From the NCBI RefSeq assembly GCF_001425625.1, contig NZ_LMCP01000023.1, forward strand, positions 63,428-127,427: a stretch of 64,000 bases of DNA, written 5' to 3'. The translations under genes and the position numbers were made by a program. Positions 1 to 7,666 of this stretch are shown here, piece after piece; within the stretch, counting starts at the first letter, position 1; the number at the start of each line of letters is the position of its first letter. A model generated the notes under the pieces. That model saw only the letters and a program-made list of their open reading frames with translations. It was not told the origin of the DNA and did no database searches. Source of the stretch: Mesorhizobium sp. Root102 (GTDB lineage: Bacteria > Pseudomonadota > Alphaproteobacteria > Rhizobiales > Rhizobiaceae).

Positions 1-1506
1 CGCCTGCCGGTCATAGCCGGCCTTGTCGGCCCAAGTCGACCGTGGGTCGAGAATGGGGCTGTCGACACCTCGAACCGCCACTGGCACTTCGAAACCGAAA
101 TGAGGGTCGGTGCGGAACTCGGCCGTCTTCAGCGAGCCGTCGAGTGCGGCGGCAAGCAAGGCTCGCGTCGCCTTGATCGGCATGCGCTGGCCGGTGCCGT
201 AGGCGCCGCCGGTCCAGCCGGTGTTGACCAGCCAGCAATCAGCGTCATGGCGGGCAATCAGTTCGCGCAGCAGATTGCCGTATTCCGATGGATGGCGCGG
301 CATGAACGGGGCGCCGAAACAGGTCGAAAACGTCGCTTCGGGCTCGGTAACGCCCTTTTCGGTTCCGGCCACCTTGGCGGTGTAGCCGGACAGGAAATGA
401 TACATCGCCTGCGCCGGGGTCAGCCGCACGATCGGCGGCATCACGCCGAACGCATCGGCTGTCAGCATGATGATGTTCTTCGGATGATTGGCGCGCCCGG
501 TCTTGCTGGCATTGGGGATGAAGTCCAGCGGGTAGGCGCAGCGTGTGTTCTCAGTCAGCCTTGCGTCGTTGAAATCCGGCACACCATCGACGTCGAGCAC
601 GACATTTTCCAGCACGGTGCCGAAGCGCTGCGTGGTGGCAAAGATTTCCGGCTCGGCTTCCGCTGACAGCTTGATCGTCTTGGCGTAGCAGCCGCCTTCG
701 AAATTGAAGATTCCGTGCGGCCCCCAGCCATGCTCGTCATCGCCGATCAGCGTGCGCGAGGGATCGGCCGAGAGCGTTGTCTTGCCTGTGCCCGACAGGC
801 CGAAGAAGATGGCGGCGTCGCCGGCCGCACCCTCATTGGCCGAGCAATGCATCGGCATCACGCTTTTCGCCGGCAACAGATAGTTGAGCATGGTGAACAC
901 CGACTTCTTCATTTCGCCGGCATAGGAGGTGCCGCCGATCAGCACGATCTTGCGCGAAAGGTCCACGGCGACCACCGTTTCGGTGCGGCTGCCGTGGCGG
1001 ACGGGATCGGCGCGGAAGGACGGCAGATCGATGATCGTCATGTCAGGCACGAAATGCTCGAGTTCGGCGGCATCCGGGCGGATGAGCAGATTGCGGATGA
1101 ACAGCGAGTGCCAGGCAAGTTCGGTGATCACCCTGGTGGGCAGTTTCAGTTTCTCATCGGCGCCGCCGATCAGATCCTGGACGTAAAGATCCTTGTCCGC
1201 GGCATGCGCCTGGAAATCGGCAAGCAGCGTGTCGAACTGGGCCGGCGACATCGCCTTGTTGTTGTCCCACCAGATATGCGGTTCGGTGGCGTCGTCGCGG
1301 ACGACGAACTTGTCCTTGGGCGAGCGGCCGGTGTGCTGGCCGGTCTCGGCGACCAGCGCGCCATGGGCGGTCAGCCGGGCTTCACCGCACCGGATCGATT
1401 CCTCATAAAGGGCAGCCGCGCCGAAATTATAGCGCACCACGCCGGTGGTTTTCAGGCCGATATGATCGATCGCGCAGGCGGAATTGCGTTTGCCGACTTC
1501 CGACAT
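1..1506 (-). CDS. pckA: Phosphoenolpyruvate carboxykinase (ATP), 3' end cut by window edge
   Basis: This gene converts oxaloacetate and ATP to phosphoenolpyruvate and CO2, the first committed step of gluconeogenesis, in the cytoplasm. The reverse-strand frame from ATG 1506 stays open for 502 codons to the window edge; the family is about 536 residues, so some 35 C-terminal residues are missing. It starts MSEVGKRNSA. A P-loop GLSGTGKTTLS lies near residue 235, preceded by MHCSANEG, and the motif DDEHGW follows, all typical of ATP-type PEPCK. A purine-rich GAAGGGAAA lies just upstream of the ATG. It is divergent from chvI, the usual rhizobial order. The 343-bp gap between them carries dyad sequences that could be operators. 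Identification is firm. Confidence 0.96.
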   Translation of the reverse strand, partial: MSEVGKRNSACAIDHIGLKTTGVVRYNFGAAALYEESIRCGEARLTAHGALVAETGQHTGRSPKDKFVVRDDATEPHIWWDNNKAMSPAQFDTLLADFQAHAADKDLYVQDLIGGADEKLKLPTRVITELAWHSLFIRNLLIRPDAAELEHFVPDMTIIDLPSFRADPVRHGSRTETVVAVDLSRKIVLIGGTSYAGEMKKSVFTMLNYLLPAKSVMPMHCSANEGAAGDAAIFFGLSGTGKTTLSADPSRTLIGDDEHGWGPHGIFNFEGGCYAKTIKLSAEAEPEIFATTQRFGTVLENVVLDVDGVPDFNDARLTENTRCAYPLDFIPNASKTGRANHPKNIIMLTADAFGVMPPIVRLTPAQAMYHFLSGYTAKVAGTEKGVTEPEATFSTCFGAPFMPRHPSEYGNLLRELIARHDADCWLVNTGWTGGAYGTGQRMPIKATRALLAAALDGSLKTAEFRTDPHFGFEVPVAVRGVDSPILDPRSTWADKAGYDRQA

Positions 1507-1597
1507 GGGTTTCCCTTCTTGGATTTGCCGCATCTTTGCCGGTACGTTTCCGGCATGCCCGCACCACAGGCTGAGATGGTCAGAACCAGAAAAGTCA

Positions 1598-1711
1598 AAT
1601 GATATCAAATCATTAATCGATTTAAATATTTTGAAAGTTGTTTAAATCGTTTATATGTGCAAAAAGTTTCGCGGTTGCCCAAAGGATTGGCGATGTTCGT
1701 TCGTCCAATCC
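1598..1711. promoter_or_regulatory. Divergent pckA-chvI control region with three inverted repeats
   Basis: The 343-bp gap 1507-1849 separates two divergent genes and contains an AT-rich stretch near 1590-1670 that stands out from the GC-rich surroundings. Three dyads are visible: AATGAT/ATCATT at 1598-1614 with a 5-nt spacer, CGATTTAAA/TTTAAATCG at 1618-1626 and 1641-1649, and GGATTGG/CCAATCC at 1684-1690 and 1705-1711. Rhizobial pckA is known to be controlled by a LacI-family regulator (PckR) and by growth on organic acids, so one dyad may be that operator. That assignment is inference. The rest of the gap shows no recognisable gene. Confidence 0.5.
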
Positions 1712-1849
1712 ATATCAAGGTAGGATTGTGGCCGCCGGCATGCCGCGCGTGACAGCGGACAAGGCCTATGCCACATTTTGTACCTAATTTGTCCTGCAAA
1801 AGCCCCTTCTCTACGAAAGAAGGGACAGCTCATGAGGGAGCCGCTTGAA

Positions 1850-2551
1850 ATGGCAACAATCGCGCTTGTCGATGACGACCGCAACATTCTGACATCGGTG
1901 TCGATCGCCCTCGAATCCGAGGGGTATCGCGTCGAGACCTACACGGATGGTGCGTCAGCGCTGGAAGGACTGGCGGCACGCCCGCCGAATCTTGCCATCC
2001 TCGACATCAAGATGCCGCGCATGGACGGCATGGAACTGCTGCGCCGGATGCGCCAGAAGTCCGACCTTCCGGTGATCTTCCTGACCTCCAAGGATGACGA
2101 GATCGACGAATTGTTCGGCCTCAAGATGGGCGCCGACGACTTCATCCGCAAACCGTTCTCGCAGCGTCTGCTGGTCGAGCGGGTGCGCGCCGTGCTGCGC
2201 CGTGCCAGTGCCCGCGAGGCCGCTGCCAAGACTCCCAGCCAGCAGGCCCGCTCACTAGAGCGCGGCCAGCTTGTCATGGACCAGGAGCGCCACACCTGCA
2301 CCTGGAAGGGCGAGCCGGTGACGCTCACCGTCACCGAGTTCCTGATCCTGCATTCGCTGGCACAACGTCCCGGTGTCGTAAAAAGCCGTGATGCGCTGAT
2401 GGATTCGGCCTATGATGAACAGGTCTATGTCGACGACCGCACCATCGACAGCCACATCAAGCGGCTGCGCAAGAAGTTCAAGGCCGTCGACGACGACTTC
2501 GAGATGATCGAAACCCTTTACGGAGTCGGATACCGGTTCCGCGAGGCGTGA
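1850..2551 (+). CDS. chvI: Response regulator ChvI (OmpR/PhoB family)
   Basis: ChvI is the DNA-binding partner of the sensor ChvG and, together with the periplasmic inhibitor ExoR, controls exopolysaccharide, motility and acid or envelope stress responses in rhizobia and agrobacteria. The 233-residue product has a receiver domain (MATIALVDDDRN at the N-terminus, phospho-acceptor D52 in LAILDIKMP) and a C-terminal winged-helix effector domain ending GVGYRF. Two starts are possible: ATG 1832 and ATG 1850. The second is chosen because receiver domains of this family begin almost directly with the TIALVDDD strand and AGGGAG lies at 1835-1840. chvG follows after a repeat-filled gap. Identification is firm; only the start is uncertain by six codons. 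Confidence 0.95.
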   Translation: MATIALVDDDRNILTSVSIALESEGYRVETYTDGASALEGLAARPPNLAILDIKMPRMDGMELLRRMRQKSDLPVIFLTSKDDEIDELFGLKMGADDFIRKPFSQRLLVERVRAVLRRASAREAAAKTPSQQARSLERGQLVMDQERHTCTWKGEPVTLTVTEFLILHSLAQRPGVVKSRDALMDSAYDEQVYVDDRTIDSHIKRLRKKFKAVDDDFEMIETLYGVGYRFREA

Positions 2552-2553
2552 GT

Positions 2554-2605
2554 TGATGCATGTCGCCCAAAAGTGGTCCCGGTTTTGGGACAACGACTTG
2601 CATCA
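2554..2605. repeat. Intergenic palindromic element, family A (full copy)
   Basis: The element opens with ATGCATGTCGCCCAAAA, has a CCGGTTTTGGG core, and closes with CAACGACTTGCAT, so its ends are complementary and it can fold into a long imperfect hairpin. The same sequence recurs at 22928-22976, 50605-50652 and 52571-52619, always between genes. It lies two bases after the chvI stop codon. Confidence 0.85.
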
Positions 2606-2615
2606 AAACAAGGTA

Positions 2616-2645
2616 GTGCATGTCGCCCAAAACAACGACATGCAT
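2616..2645. repeat. Intergenic palindromic element, family A (internally deleted copy)
   Basis: This copy starts GTGCATGTCGCCCAAAA and runs straight into CAACGACATGCAT, so the roughly 20-nt central core found in the other copies is missing while both ends are kept. It sits 10 bases after the full copy, giving a tandem pair in the chvI-chvG gap, just upstream of the chvG ribosome-binding site. Confidence 0.8.
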
Positions 2646-2677
2646 CTAACCAAAGACTAGGCGGGAGCTGCTATTCG

Positions 2678-4462
2678 ATGGCAGTCGAGGCACAGCGAAC
2701 AAGACCGGCGGGCGCCTCGAGGCGGCCGCCGCGGATCATGCCGTCCTTCGTGTCGAAGATCACGGTGCCGATGCGCCGCTTCCTCGGCCATCATATCTTT
2801 TCCAGCCTGACGCGGCGTATCCTCTTCCTCAACCTTGCCGGCCTTGCCGTCCTGGTGACCGGCATCCTCTATCTCAACACCTTCCGCGACGGGCTGATCG
2901 ACGCCCGCGTCGAAAGCCTGATGACCCAGGGCGAGATCATCGCCGGTGCGATCGCCGCCTCGGCGACGGTCGAGACGGATTCGATCAGCATCGACCCGGA
3001 AAAGCTGCTCGAGCTGCAGGCCGGCGAAAGCCTGGGACCAGGCTCCGACCAGCTCGACAATCTCGACTTCCCGATCAACCCGGAGCGCGTAGCGCCGGTG
3101 CTGAGAAGGCTGATATCGCCGACCCGCACGCGTGCTCGCATCTATGACCGCGACGCCAATCTGCTGCTCGATTCGCGCCATCTCTATTCGCGCGGCCAGA
3201 TCCTGCGCTACGACCTGCCGCCGGTCGACGAGGAAGAGCCCGATCTGGTCGAGCGCATCCAGAAATTCGTCTTCGACTTCTTCCGCAACACCGAGCTGCC
3301 GGTCTATCACGAGCAGCCGGGCGGCAATGGCGCCGCTTTCCCGGAAGTGGTCAAGGCGCTCACCGGCAGCCCGTCGACCATCGTGCGCATCTCGGAACAG
3401 GGCGAGCAGATCGTTTCCGTGGCCGTGCCTATCCAGCGCTTCCGCGCCGTTCTCGGCGTGCTGATGCTGTCGACCGAAGGTGGCGACATCGACAAGATCG
3501 TCGCTGCCGAACGCAAGGCGATCCTGCGCGTCTTCGGCATCGCGGCGCTGGTCACCGCCATCCTGTCGATGCTGCTCGCCTCCACCATTGCCAATCCGCT
3601 GCGCCGGCTGTCGGCGGCGGCGGTGCGGGTGCGGCGCGGCGTTAAGAGCCGTGAGGAGATTCCCGACTTCTCCGATCGTCAGGACGAGATCGGCAATCTG
3701 TCGATCGCCATACGCGACATGACCAACGCGCTCTACGCCCGCATCGAGGCGATCGAAAGCTTTGCGGCCGACGTGTCGCACGAACTGAAGAACCCGCTGA
3801 CGTCGCTGCGCAGCGCGGTGGAAACCCTGCCGCTGGCCAAGAACGACAATTCGCGCGGCCGGTTGATGGACATCATCCAGCACGATGTCAGGCGGCTGGA
3901 CCGGCTCATCACCGATATTTCCGACGCTTCACGCCTGGACGCTGAACTGGCGCGCGAGGATGCCGGGACGGTCGATCTGAAGAAATTCATCACCGATCTG
4001 ATCGCCGTTTCGCGTGAAGCCACGCGCAACAAGAAGGCGGTCGAAATCGAGTTCAAGGTCGCCAAACTGCCGCAGGGCGTCAAAGGCTATGTCGTCGTAG
4101 GCCATGATCTGCGCATCGGCCAGGTCATCACCAATTTGATCGAGAACGCCCGTTCCTTCGTACCCGAGGACCATGGCCACATCACCCTGTCGCTGGCACG
4201 CGCCGGCAAGTTCAATATTGTCACCGTCGACGACAATGGTCCCGGCATCCGCGCCGACAACATCGACCGCATCTTCGAACGCTTCTACACCGACCGTCCC
4301 GCCGGCGAGGCATTCGGCCAGAATTCGGGCCTTGGCCTGTCGATATCCAGGCAGATCGTCGAGGCCCATGGCGGCACGCTGACCGCCGAGAATATCCCCG
4401 GTACCAAGCCCGGCGAGATCAAGGGCGCGCGGTTTGTCGTGACCTTGCCGGCCGAAGCATGA
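2678..4462 (+). CDS. chvG: Sensor histidine kinase ChvG (ExoS)
   Basis: This inner-membrane kinase phosphorylates ChvI; in rhizobia its periplasmic part is held in check by ExoR. The 594-residue product has a short cytoplasmic N-terminus, a first membrane helix at about 48-66, a periplasmic sensor domain to about 285, a second helix at about 286-304, a HAMP linker, an H-box SHELKNPLTS with phospho-acceptor H368, an N-box (NLIENA, about 486-491) and G-boxes (DNGPGI and GLGLS, about 551). ATG 2678 is preferred over a longer upstream frame because the extension would be translated through the palindromic repeats and because GCGGGAG lies 10 bases before it. Length and domain order match the family. 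Confidence 0.96.
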   Translation: MAVEAQRTRPAGASRRPPRIMPSFVSKITVPMRRFLGHHIFSSLTRRILFLNLAGLAVLVTGILYLNTFRDGLIDARVESLMTQGEIIAGAIAASATVETDSISIDPEKLLELQAGESLGPGSDQLDNLDFPINPERVAPVLRRLISPTRTRARIYDRDANLLLDSRHLYSRGQILRYDLPPVDEEEPDLVERIQKFVFDFFRNTELPVYHEQPGGNGAAFPEVVKALTGSPSTIVRISEQGEQIVSVAVPIQRFRAVLGVLMLSTEGGDIDKIVAAERKAILRVFGIAALVTAILSMLLASTIANPLRRLSAAAVRVRRGVKSREEIPDFSDRQDEIGNLSIAIRDMTNALYARIEAIESFAADVSHELKNPLTSLRSAVETLPLAKNDNSRGRLMDIIQHDVRRLDRLITDISDASRLDAELAREDAGTVDLKKFITDLIAVSREATRNKKAVEIEFKVAKLPQGVKGYVVVGHDLRIGQVITNLIENARSFVPEDHGHITLSLARAGKFNIVTVDDNGPGIRADNIDRIFERFYTDRPAGEAFGQNSGLGLSISRQIVEAHGGTLTAENIPGTKPGEIKGARFVVTLPAEA

Positions 4463-4521
4463 TCCCGCAAAGTGGGAACCGGTTTTCTCGGACGAACGGT
4501 TCCGTTCGTCCAGAGATCATG
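4459..4521. repeat. Palindromic element, family B, with a 22-nt perfect hairpin
   Basis: It begins inside the chvG stop region with ATGATCCCGCAAAGTGGGAA, continues with CCGGTTTTC and ends GATCAT, so the outer ends pair. Nested inside is the perfect inverted repeat GGACGAACGG-TT-CCGTTCGTCC (4490-4511). Related sequences (CATGATTCCGGAAACCGGTT) occur at 57866-57895. It could slow or end transcription between chvG and hprK, but no T-run follows. Confidence 0.75.
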
Positions 4522-4551
4522 CTTCATCCAAAAACATGATCGGGCAAGATC

Positions 4552-5013
4552 GTGCATGATCCAGTTGCGCCGCCTGAAAACATTCACGGAACCGCGATCC
4601 TGATCGGCGAGCGCGGCGTCCTTATCACCGGGCCGTCCGGCGCCGGCAAGACGACGCTGGCGCTGACACTCCTGGACCATTGCCGCGCGCGCGGGCTGTT
4701 CTCACGGCTGATCGGTGACGACAGGTTGCTTGCCGCGGCCAGCGCCGGGCGACTGGTCTGTCGCGTGCCGGCGACCATCGCCGGTCTCGCCGAAGTGCCT
4801 GGGTTCATGCCGCGCCCGCTGCCGTTCGAGCCGGGCGGAGTGATCGACCTGCATGTGAGCCTGGTGCCAAAGGCAGAGATGGCCCGTTTCCAAGAGGAAA
4901 TCAGCGCGCCGGTCGCAGGCTGCCCAGTGCCGCGTATCGACCTTGCCGAGCGTAACGCCGCCACGGCCTTGCCCGCCGTGATGGCGCGGCTGTCGATCGC
5001 GCCTTTTCTATGA
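4552..5013 (+). CDS. hprK: HPr kinase/phosphorylase, short alphaproteobacterial form
   Basis: HprK phosphorylates a serine of HPr and so links the phosphotransferase relay to metabolism. The 153-residue product corresponds only to the C-terminal catalytic domain of the roughly 310-residue Firmicutes enzyme, as is normal in alphaproteobacteria. A Walker A motif GPSGAGKT is at 27-34 and the catalytic pair D56-D57 follows in LIGDDRLL. The Firmicutes signature EVRGLG is degenerate (EVPGFM), so dephosphorylating activity cannot be assumed. The start is GTG 4552 (MHDPVAPP). Its target HPr is encoded two genes downstream with the matching Ser60. The chvIG-hprK-EIIA-HPr order supports a regulatory, not sugar-importing, PTS. 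Confidence 0.9.
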   Translation: MHDPVAPPENIHGTAILIGERGVLITGPSGAGKTTLALTLLDHCRARGLFSRLIGDDRLLAAASAGRLVCRVPATIAGLAEVPGFMPRPLPFEPGGVIDLHVSLVPKAEMARFQEEISAPVAGCPVPRIDLAERNAATALPAVMARLSIAPFL

Positions 5014-5072
5014 TCCGCCCCGGCTTTTGTGCTGCAATGCGTCAAAATGGCATGGGCCTGCGCAATTTTGGG

Positions 5073-5099
5073 CTTGTCAACGGGCCGCGCGTCGACAAG
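5073..5099. promoter_or_regulatory. Inverted repeat upstream of the EIIA gene
   Basis: CTTGTCAACG (5073-5082) and CGTCGACAAG (5090-5099) form a 10-bp dyad with one mismatch and a 7-nt spacer, 78 bases before the EIIA start. It may be an operator or an RNA hairpin; there is no T-run to make it a terminator. Confidence 0.35.
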
Positions 5100-5177
5100 A
5101 TAGCGCTCCCGCCGCCTGGAATGGCTGGCGAGCATAAAATGCGCCTGTGAAGCGGCGATGACGGGAGCCACCAAAGA

Positions 5178-5579
5178 ATGATCGGACTCGTGCTTGTAAC
5201 GCACGGTCAACTGGCCGCCGAGTTTCGACATGCCGTGGAACATGTCGTCGGGCCACAAGACAATTTCGAAACCGTGGCGATCGGCGCCGACGACGATATG
5301 GAGCAGCGTCGCCGCGACATCGTCGATGCGGTTGCCCGTGTCGATACCGGGACGGGCGTCATCGTGCTGACCGACATGTTCGGCGGCACGCCGTCCAATC
5401 TTGCCATTTCGGTGATGGAATCCGGCCGCACCGAAGTGATCGCCGGCATGAACCTGCCGATGCTGATCAAGCTCTCCTCGATCCGCAAGGGCGACAATAT
5501 GGCCGCCGCCCTCGACGAGGCCCAGGCCGCGGGGCGCAAATACATCAACGTCGCCAGCCAGCTCTTGAGCAGCAAATGA
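5178..5579 (+). CDS. PTS fructose/mannose-family EIIA component
   Basis: This cytoplasmic 133-residue protein accepts phosphate from HPr on a histidine, here H9 in MIGLVLVTHG, the standard EIIA-Man position. The second family motif, LTDMFGGTPSNLA, is intact near residues 64-76. No EIIB, EIIC or EIID permease gene is nearby, so it most likely acts as a regulatory phosphate sink, as in other alphaproteobacteria where this protein sits beside HprK and HPr. A GGGAG lies 10 bases upstream of the ATG. Its stop overlaps the ptsH start by four bases, suggesting translational coupling. Family assignment is firm; the regulatory target is not visible here. Confidence 0.93.
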   Translation: MIGLVLVTHGQLAAEFRHAVEHVVGPQDNFETVAIGADDDMEQRRRDIVDAVARVDTGTGVIVLTDMFGGTPSNLAISVMESGRTEVIAGMNLPMLIKLSSIRKGDNMAAALDEAQAAGRKYINVASQLLSSK

Positions 5580-5887
5580 ACGCGCTGTCCCCCGAAAAAG
5601 ATCATATCGCCAAAGATCCGATCACCAGGGACTTTCCCATCATCAACCAGCGCGGCCTGCACGCGCGCGCCTCGGCGAAATTCGTCCAGCTGGCCAGCGG
5701 CTTCGACGCCTCGGTGCATGTCGAGAAGGACGGCGTCAAGGTCGGCGGCACGTCGATCATGGGCCTGATGATGCTGGCGGCAAGCCCCGGCTACTCGATC
5801 CGCGTCACCGCCAGCGGCCCGGAGGCCCGGCAGGTCATCGACGCGCTGGAGCAGCTGGTGGCGTCCCGCTTCGGCGAGGAAAGCTGA
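5576..5887 (+). CDS. ptsH: Phosphocarrier protein HPr
   Basis: HPr relays phosphate from enzyme I to EIIA proteins. The 103-residue product carries the active-site histidine H29 in RGLHARAS and the regulatory serine S60 in VGGTSIMGLMML, the site that HprK phosphorylates. It has about 16 more N-terminal residues than E. coli HPr, which is common in rhizobia. ATG 5576 overlaps the stop codon of the EIIA gene (ATGA). Enzyme I (usually PtsP with a GAF domain in this group) is not in this window. Identification is firm. Confidence 0.95.
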   Translation: MNALSPEKDHIAKDPITRDFPIINQRGLHARASAKFVQLASGFDASVHVEKDGVKVGGTSIMGLMMLAASPGYSIRVTASGPEARQVIDALEQLVASRFGEES

Positions 5888-5927
5888 TCCGCTACACCGC
5901 CAATGGATGTCCAAGAGACATGCAGGG

Positions 5928-5943
5928 ATAAAGATTTCTTTAT
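5928..5943. promoter_or_regulatory. Perfect palindrome upstream of ahcY, candidate SahR-type operator
   Basis: ATAAAGA-TT-TCTTTAT is a perfect 7-2-7 inverted repeat 124 bases before the ahcY start, flanked by GGG on the left and ATCCC on the right so the dyad nearly extends outward. AT-rich palindromes of this kind upstream of ahcY are attributed to ArsR-type S-adenosylhomocysteine-responsive regulators (SahR) in proteobacteria; that link is from memory. No SAH riboswitch was recognised in the 180-bp leader. Confidence 0.5.
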
Positions 5944-6067
5944 ATCCCATTGTCGTCTTCGCGCCGATCTGCTAGTCAGGCCGCCTATTCGCGCCCTTCG
6001 ACGCGCCGACCGGCGCGGGCGCATCCGCAACCAATTCGCAGCACAACATCTGCATCGGAGCACTGCC

Positions 6068-7468
6068 ATGACGGGTAGCAAGGACTATGTGGTCGCCGAC
6101 ATCTCGCTTGCCGGCTGGGGCCGCAAGGAACTCGAGATCGCCGAAACCGAAATGCCGGGCCTGATGGCCTGCCGTGAGGAATTCGGTTCCAAGAAGCCGC
6201 TCAAGGGCGCGCGCATCACCGGCTCGCTGCACATGACCATCCAGACAGCGGTGCTGATCGAGACGCTGAAGGCGCTCGGTGCCGATATCCGCTGGGCTTC
6301 CTGCAACATCTTCTCGACCCAGGACCATGCGGCCGCGGCCATCGCCGAAGCTGGCATCCCGGTGTTTGCCGTCAAGGGCGAGAGCCTCGAGCAGTACTGG
6401 GATTATACCGACCGGATTTTCCAGTGGGCCGACGGCGGCACCTCCAACATGATCCTCGATGATGGCGGCGATGCCACCATGTACATCTTGATCGGCGCCC
6501 GCGCCGAAGCCGGCGAGGACGTGCTGTCCAACCCGCAGAGCGAGGAAGAGGAATACTTCTACGCCCAGGTCAAGAAGCGCCTGAAGGCTTCGCCCGGCTT
6601 CTTCAGCAAGCAGAAGGCGGCGATCCGCGGCGTCACTGAAGAGACGACCACCGGCGTCAACCGGCTCTACCAACTGCAGAAGAAGGGCCTGCTGCCCTTC
6701 CCCGCCATCAACGTCAACGACTCGGTCACCAAGTCGAAGTTCGACAACAAATATGGCTGCAAGGAATCGCTGGTCGACGGCATCCGCCGTGGCACCGACA
6801 CGATGATGGCCGGCAAGGTCGCGGTCGTCTGCGGCTATGGCGACGTCGGCAAGGGCTCGTCGGCCTCGCTCAAGGGCGCCGGCGCCCGCGTCAAGGTCAC
6901 CGAGGTCGATCCGATCTGCGCCCTGCAGGCGGCCATGGACGGTTTTGAAGTCGTCACGCTGGAAGATGCGGCGCCCACCGCCGACATCGTCATCACCACC
7001 ACCGGCAACAAGGATGTCGTCACCCTCGACCATATGCGTTCGATGAAGGACATGGTCATCGTCGGCAACATCGGCCACTTCGACAACGAGATCCAGGTGG
7101 CGTCGCTGCGCAATTTGAAATGGACCAACGTCAAGCCGCAGGTCGACATGATCACCTTCCCGGACGGCAAGCGGATGATCCTCTTGTCGGAAGGCCGGCT
7201 GCTCAATCTCGGCAACGCCACCGGCCACCCGAGCTTCGTCATGTCGGCATCCTTCACCAACCAGGTGCTGGCCCAGATCGAGTTGTACACCAAGCCCGGT
7301 CAGTACGAGAATCAGGTCTATGTCCTGCCCAAGCATCTCGACGAAAAGGTCGCGCGCCTGCATCTCGACAAACTCGGCGCCCGCCTGACCGAATTGTCCG
7401 GTGAGCAGGCCGCCTATATCGGCGTCACGCCGCAGGGGCCATTCAAGCCGGAACACTACCGCTATTAA
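6068..7468 (+). CDS. ahcY: Adenosylhomocysteinase (S-adenosyl-L-homocysteine hydrolase)
   Basis: AhcY splits S-adenosylhomocysteine into adenosine and homocysteine with bound NAD, removing the by-product that inhibits methyltransferases. The 466-residue protein shows the first signature SCNIFSTQDHAAAAIA (near residue 78), the second signature GKVAVVCGYGDVGKGSA-like stretch with the NAD loop GYGDVGKGS (near 256-264), and the C-terminal KPEHYRY ending. ATG 6068 is chosen because homologues start close to the ADISLAGWGRKE segment and the longer upstream frame would run through the operator-like palindrome. It is followed by a strong terminator and stands as its own transcription unit. Length matches the family. 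Confidence 0.97.
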   Translation: MTGSKDYVVADISLAGWGRKELEIAETEMPGLMACREEFGSKKPLKGARITGSLHMTIQTAVLIETLKALGADIRWASCNIFSTQDHAAAAIAEAGIPVFAVKGESLEQYWDYTDRIFQWADGGTSNMILDDGGDATMYILIGARAEAGEDVLSNPQSEEEEYFYAQVKKRLKASPGFFSKQKAAIRGVTEETTTGVNRLYQLQKKGLLPFPAINVNDSVTKSKFDNKYGCKESLVDGIRRGTDTMMAGKVAVVCGYGDVGKGSSASLKGAGARVKVTEVDPICALQAAMDGFEVVTLEDAAPTADIVITTTGNKDVVTLDHMRSMKDMVIVGNIGHFDNEIQVASLRNLKWTNVKPQVDMITFPDGKRMILLSEGRLLNLGNATGHPSFVMSASFTNQVLAQIELYTKPGQYENQVYVLPKHLDEKVARLHLDKLGARLTELSGEQAAYIGVTPQGPFKPEHYRY

Positions 7469-7498
7469 CCAAAGCTAAAATTACTACCAGATATTGAG

Positions 7499-7533
7499 GC
7501 CGGGCGATTGACTTTTCGCCCGGCTTTATTTTT
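7499..7533 (+). terminator. Rho-independent terminator of ahcY
   Basis: GCCGGGCG (7499-7506) pairs perfectly with CGCCCGGC (7517-7524) across a 10-nt loop and is followed by TTTATTTTT. It lies 30 bases after the ahcY stop and separates it from divL. Confidence 0.9.
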
Positions 7534-7666
7534 GCGCGCCATTAGCCTTCACGGCGATTCGGCGAGGGGTTATTGTCAGGTGATTCGCGACGCTTCCATC
7601 CCGAGAGGGGCTCGAGAGGTGCGCATCAGGGCGGTCTTGCATTCAGGCGGCGGAGAGGACCAAGAC

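Noticed and set aside
715..1602. 295-residue plus-strand open frame across pckA
   Set aside because: It is antisense to the clear pckA reading frame; long open frames on the other strand are common in GC-rich DNA.
2657..3883. 408-residue minus-strand open frame across chvG
   Set aside because: Antisense of chvG, no recognisable domain, arginine-rich composition typical of shadow frames.
5887..6067. SAH riboswitch in front of ahcY
   Set aside because: The leader contains a DNA palindrome but no conserved pseudoknot pattern that I can recognise.
7466..7480. TTAA-N7-TAAA as a CtrA box upstream of divL
   Set aside because: One half-site is imperfect, it includes the ahcY stop codon, and a terminator lies between it and divL.
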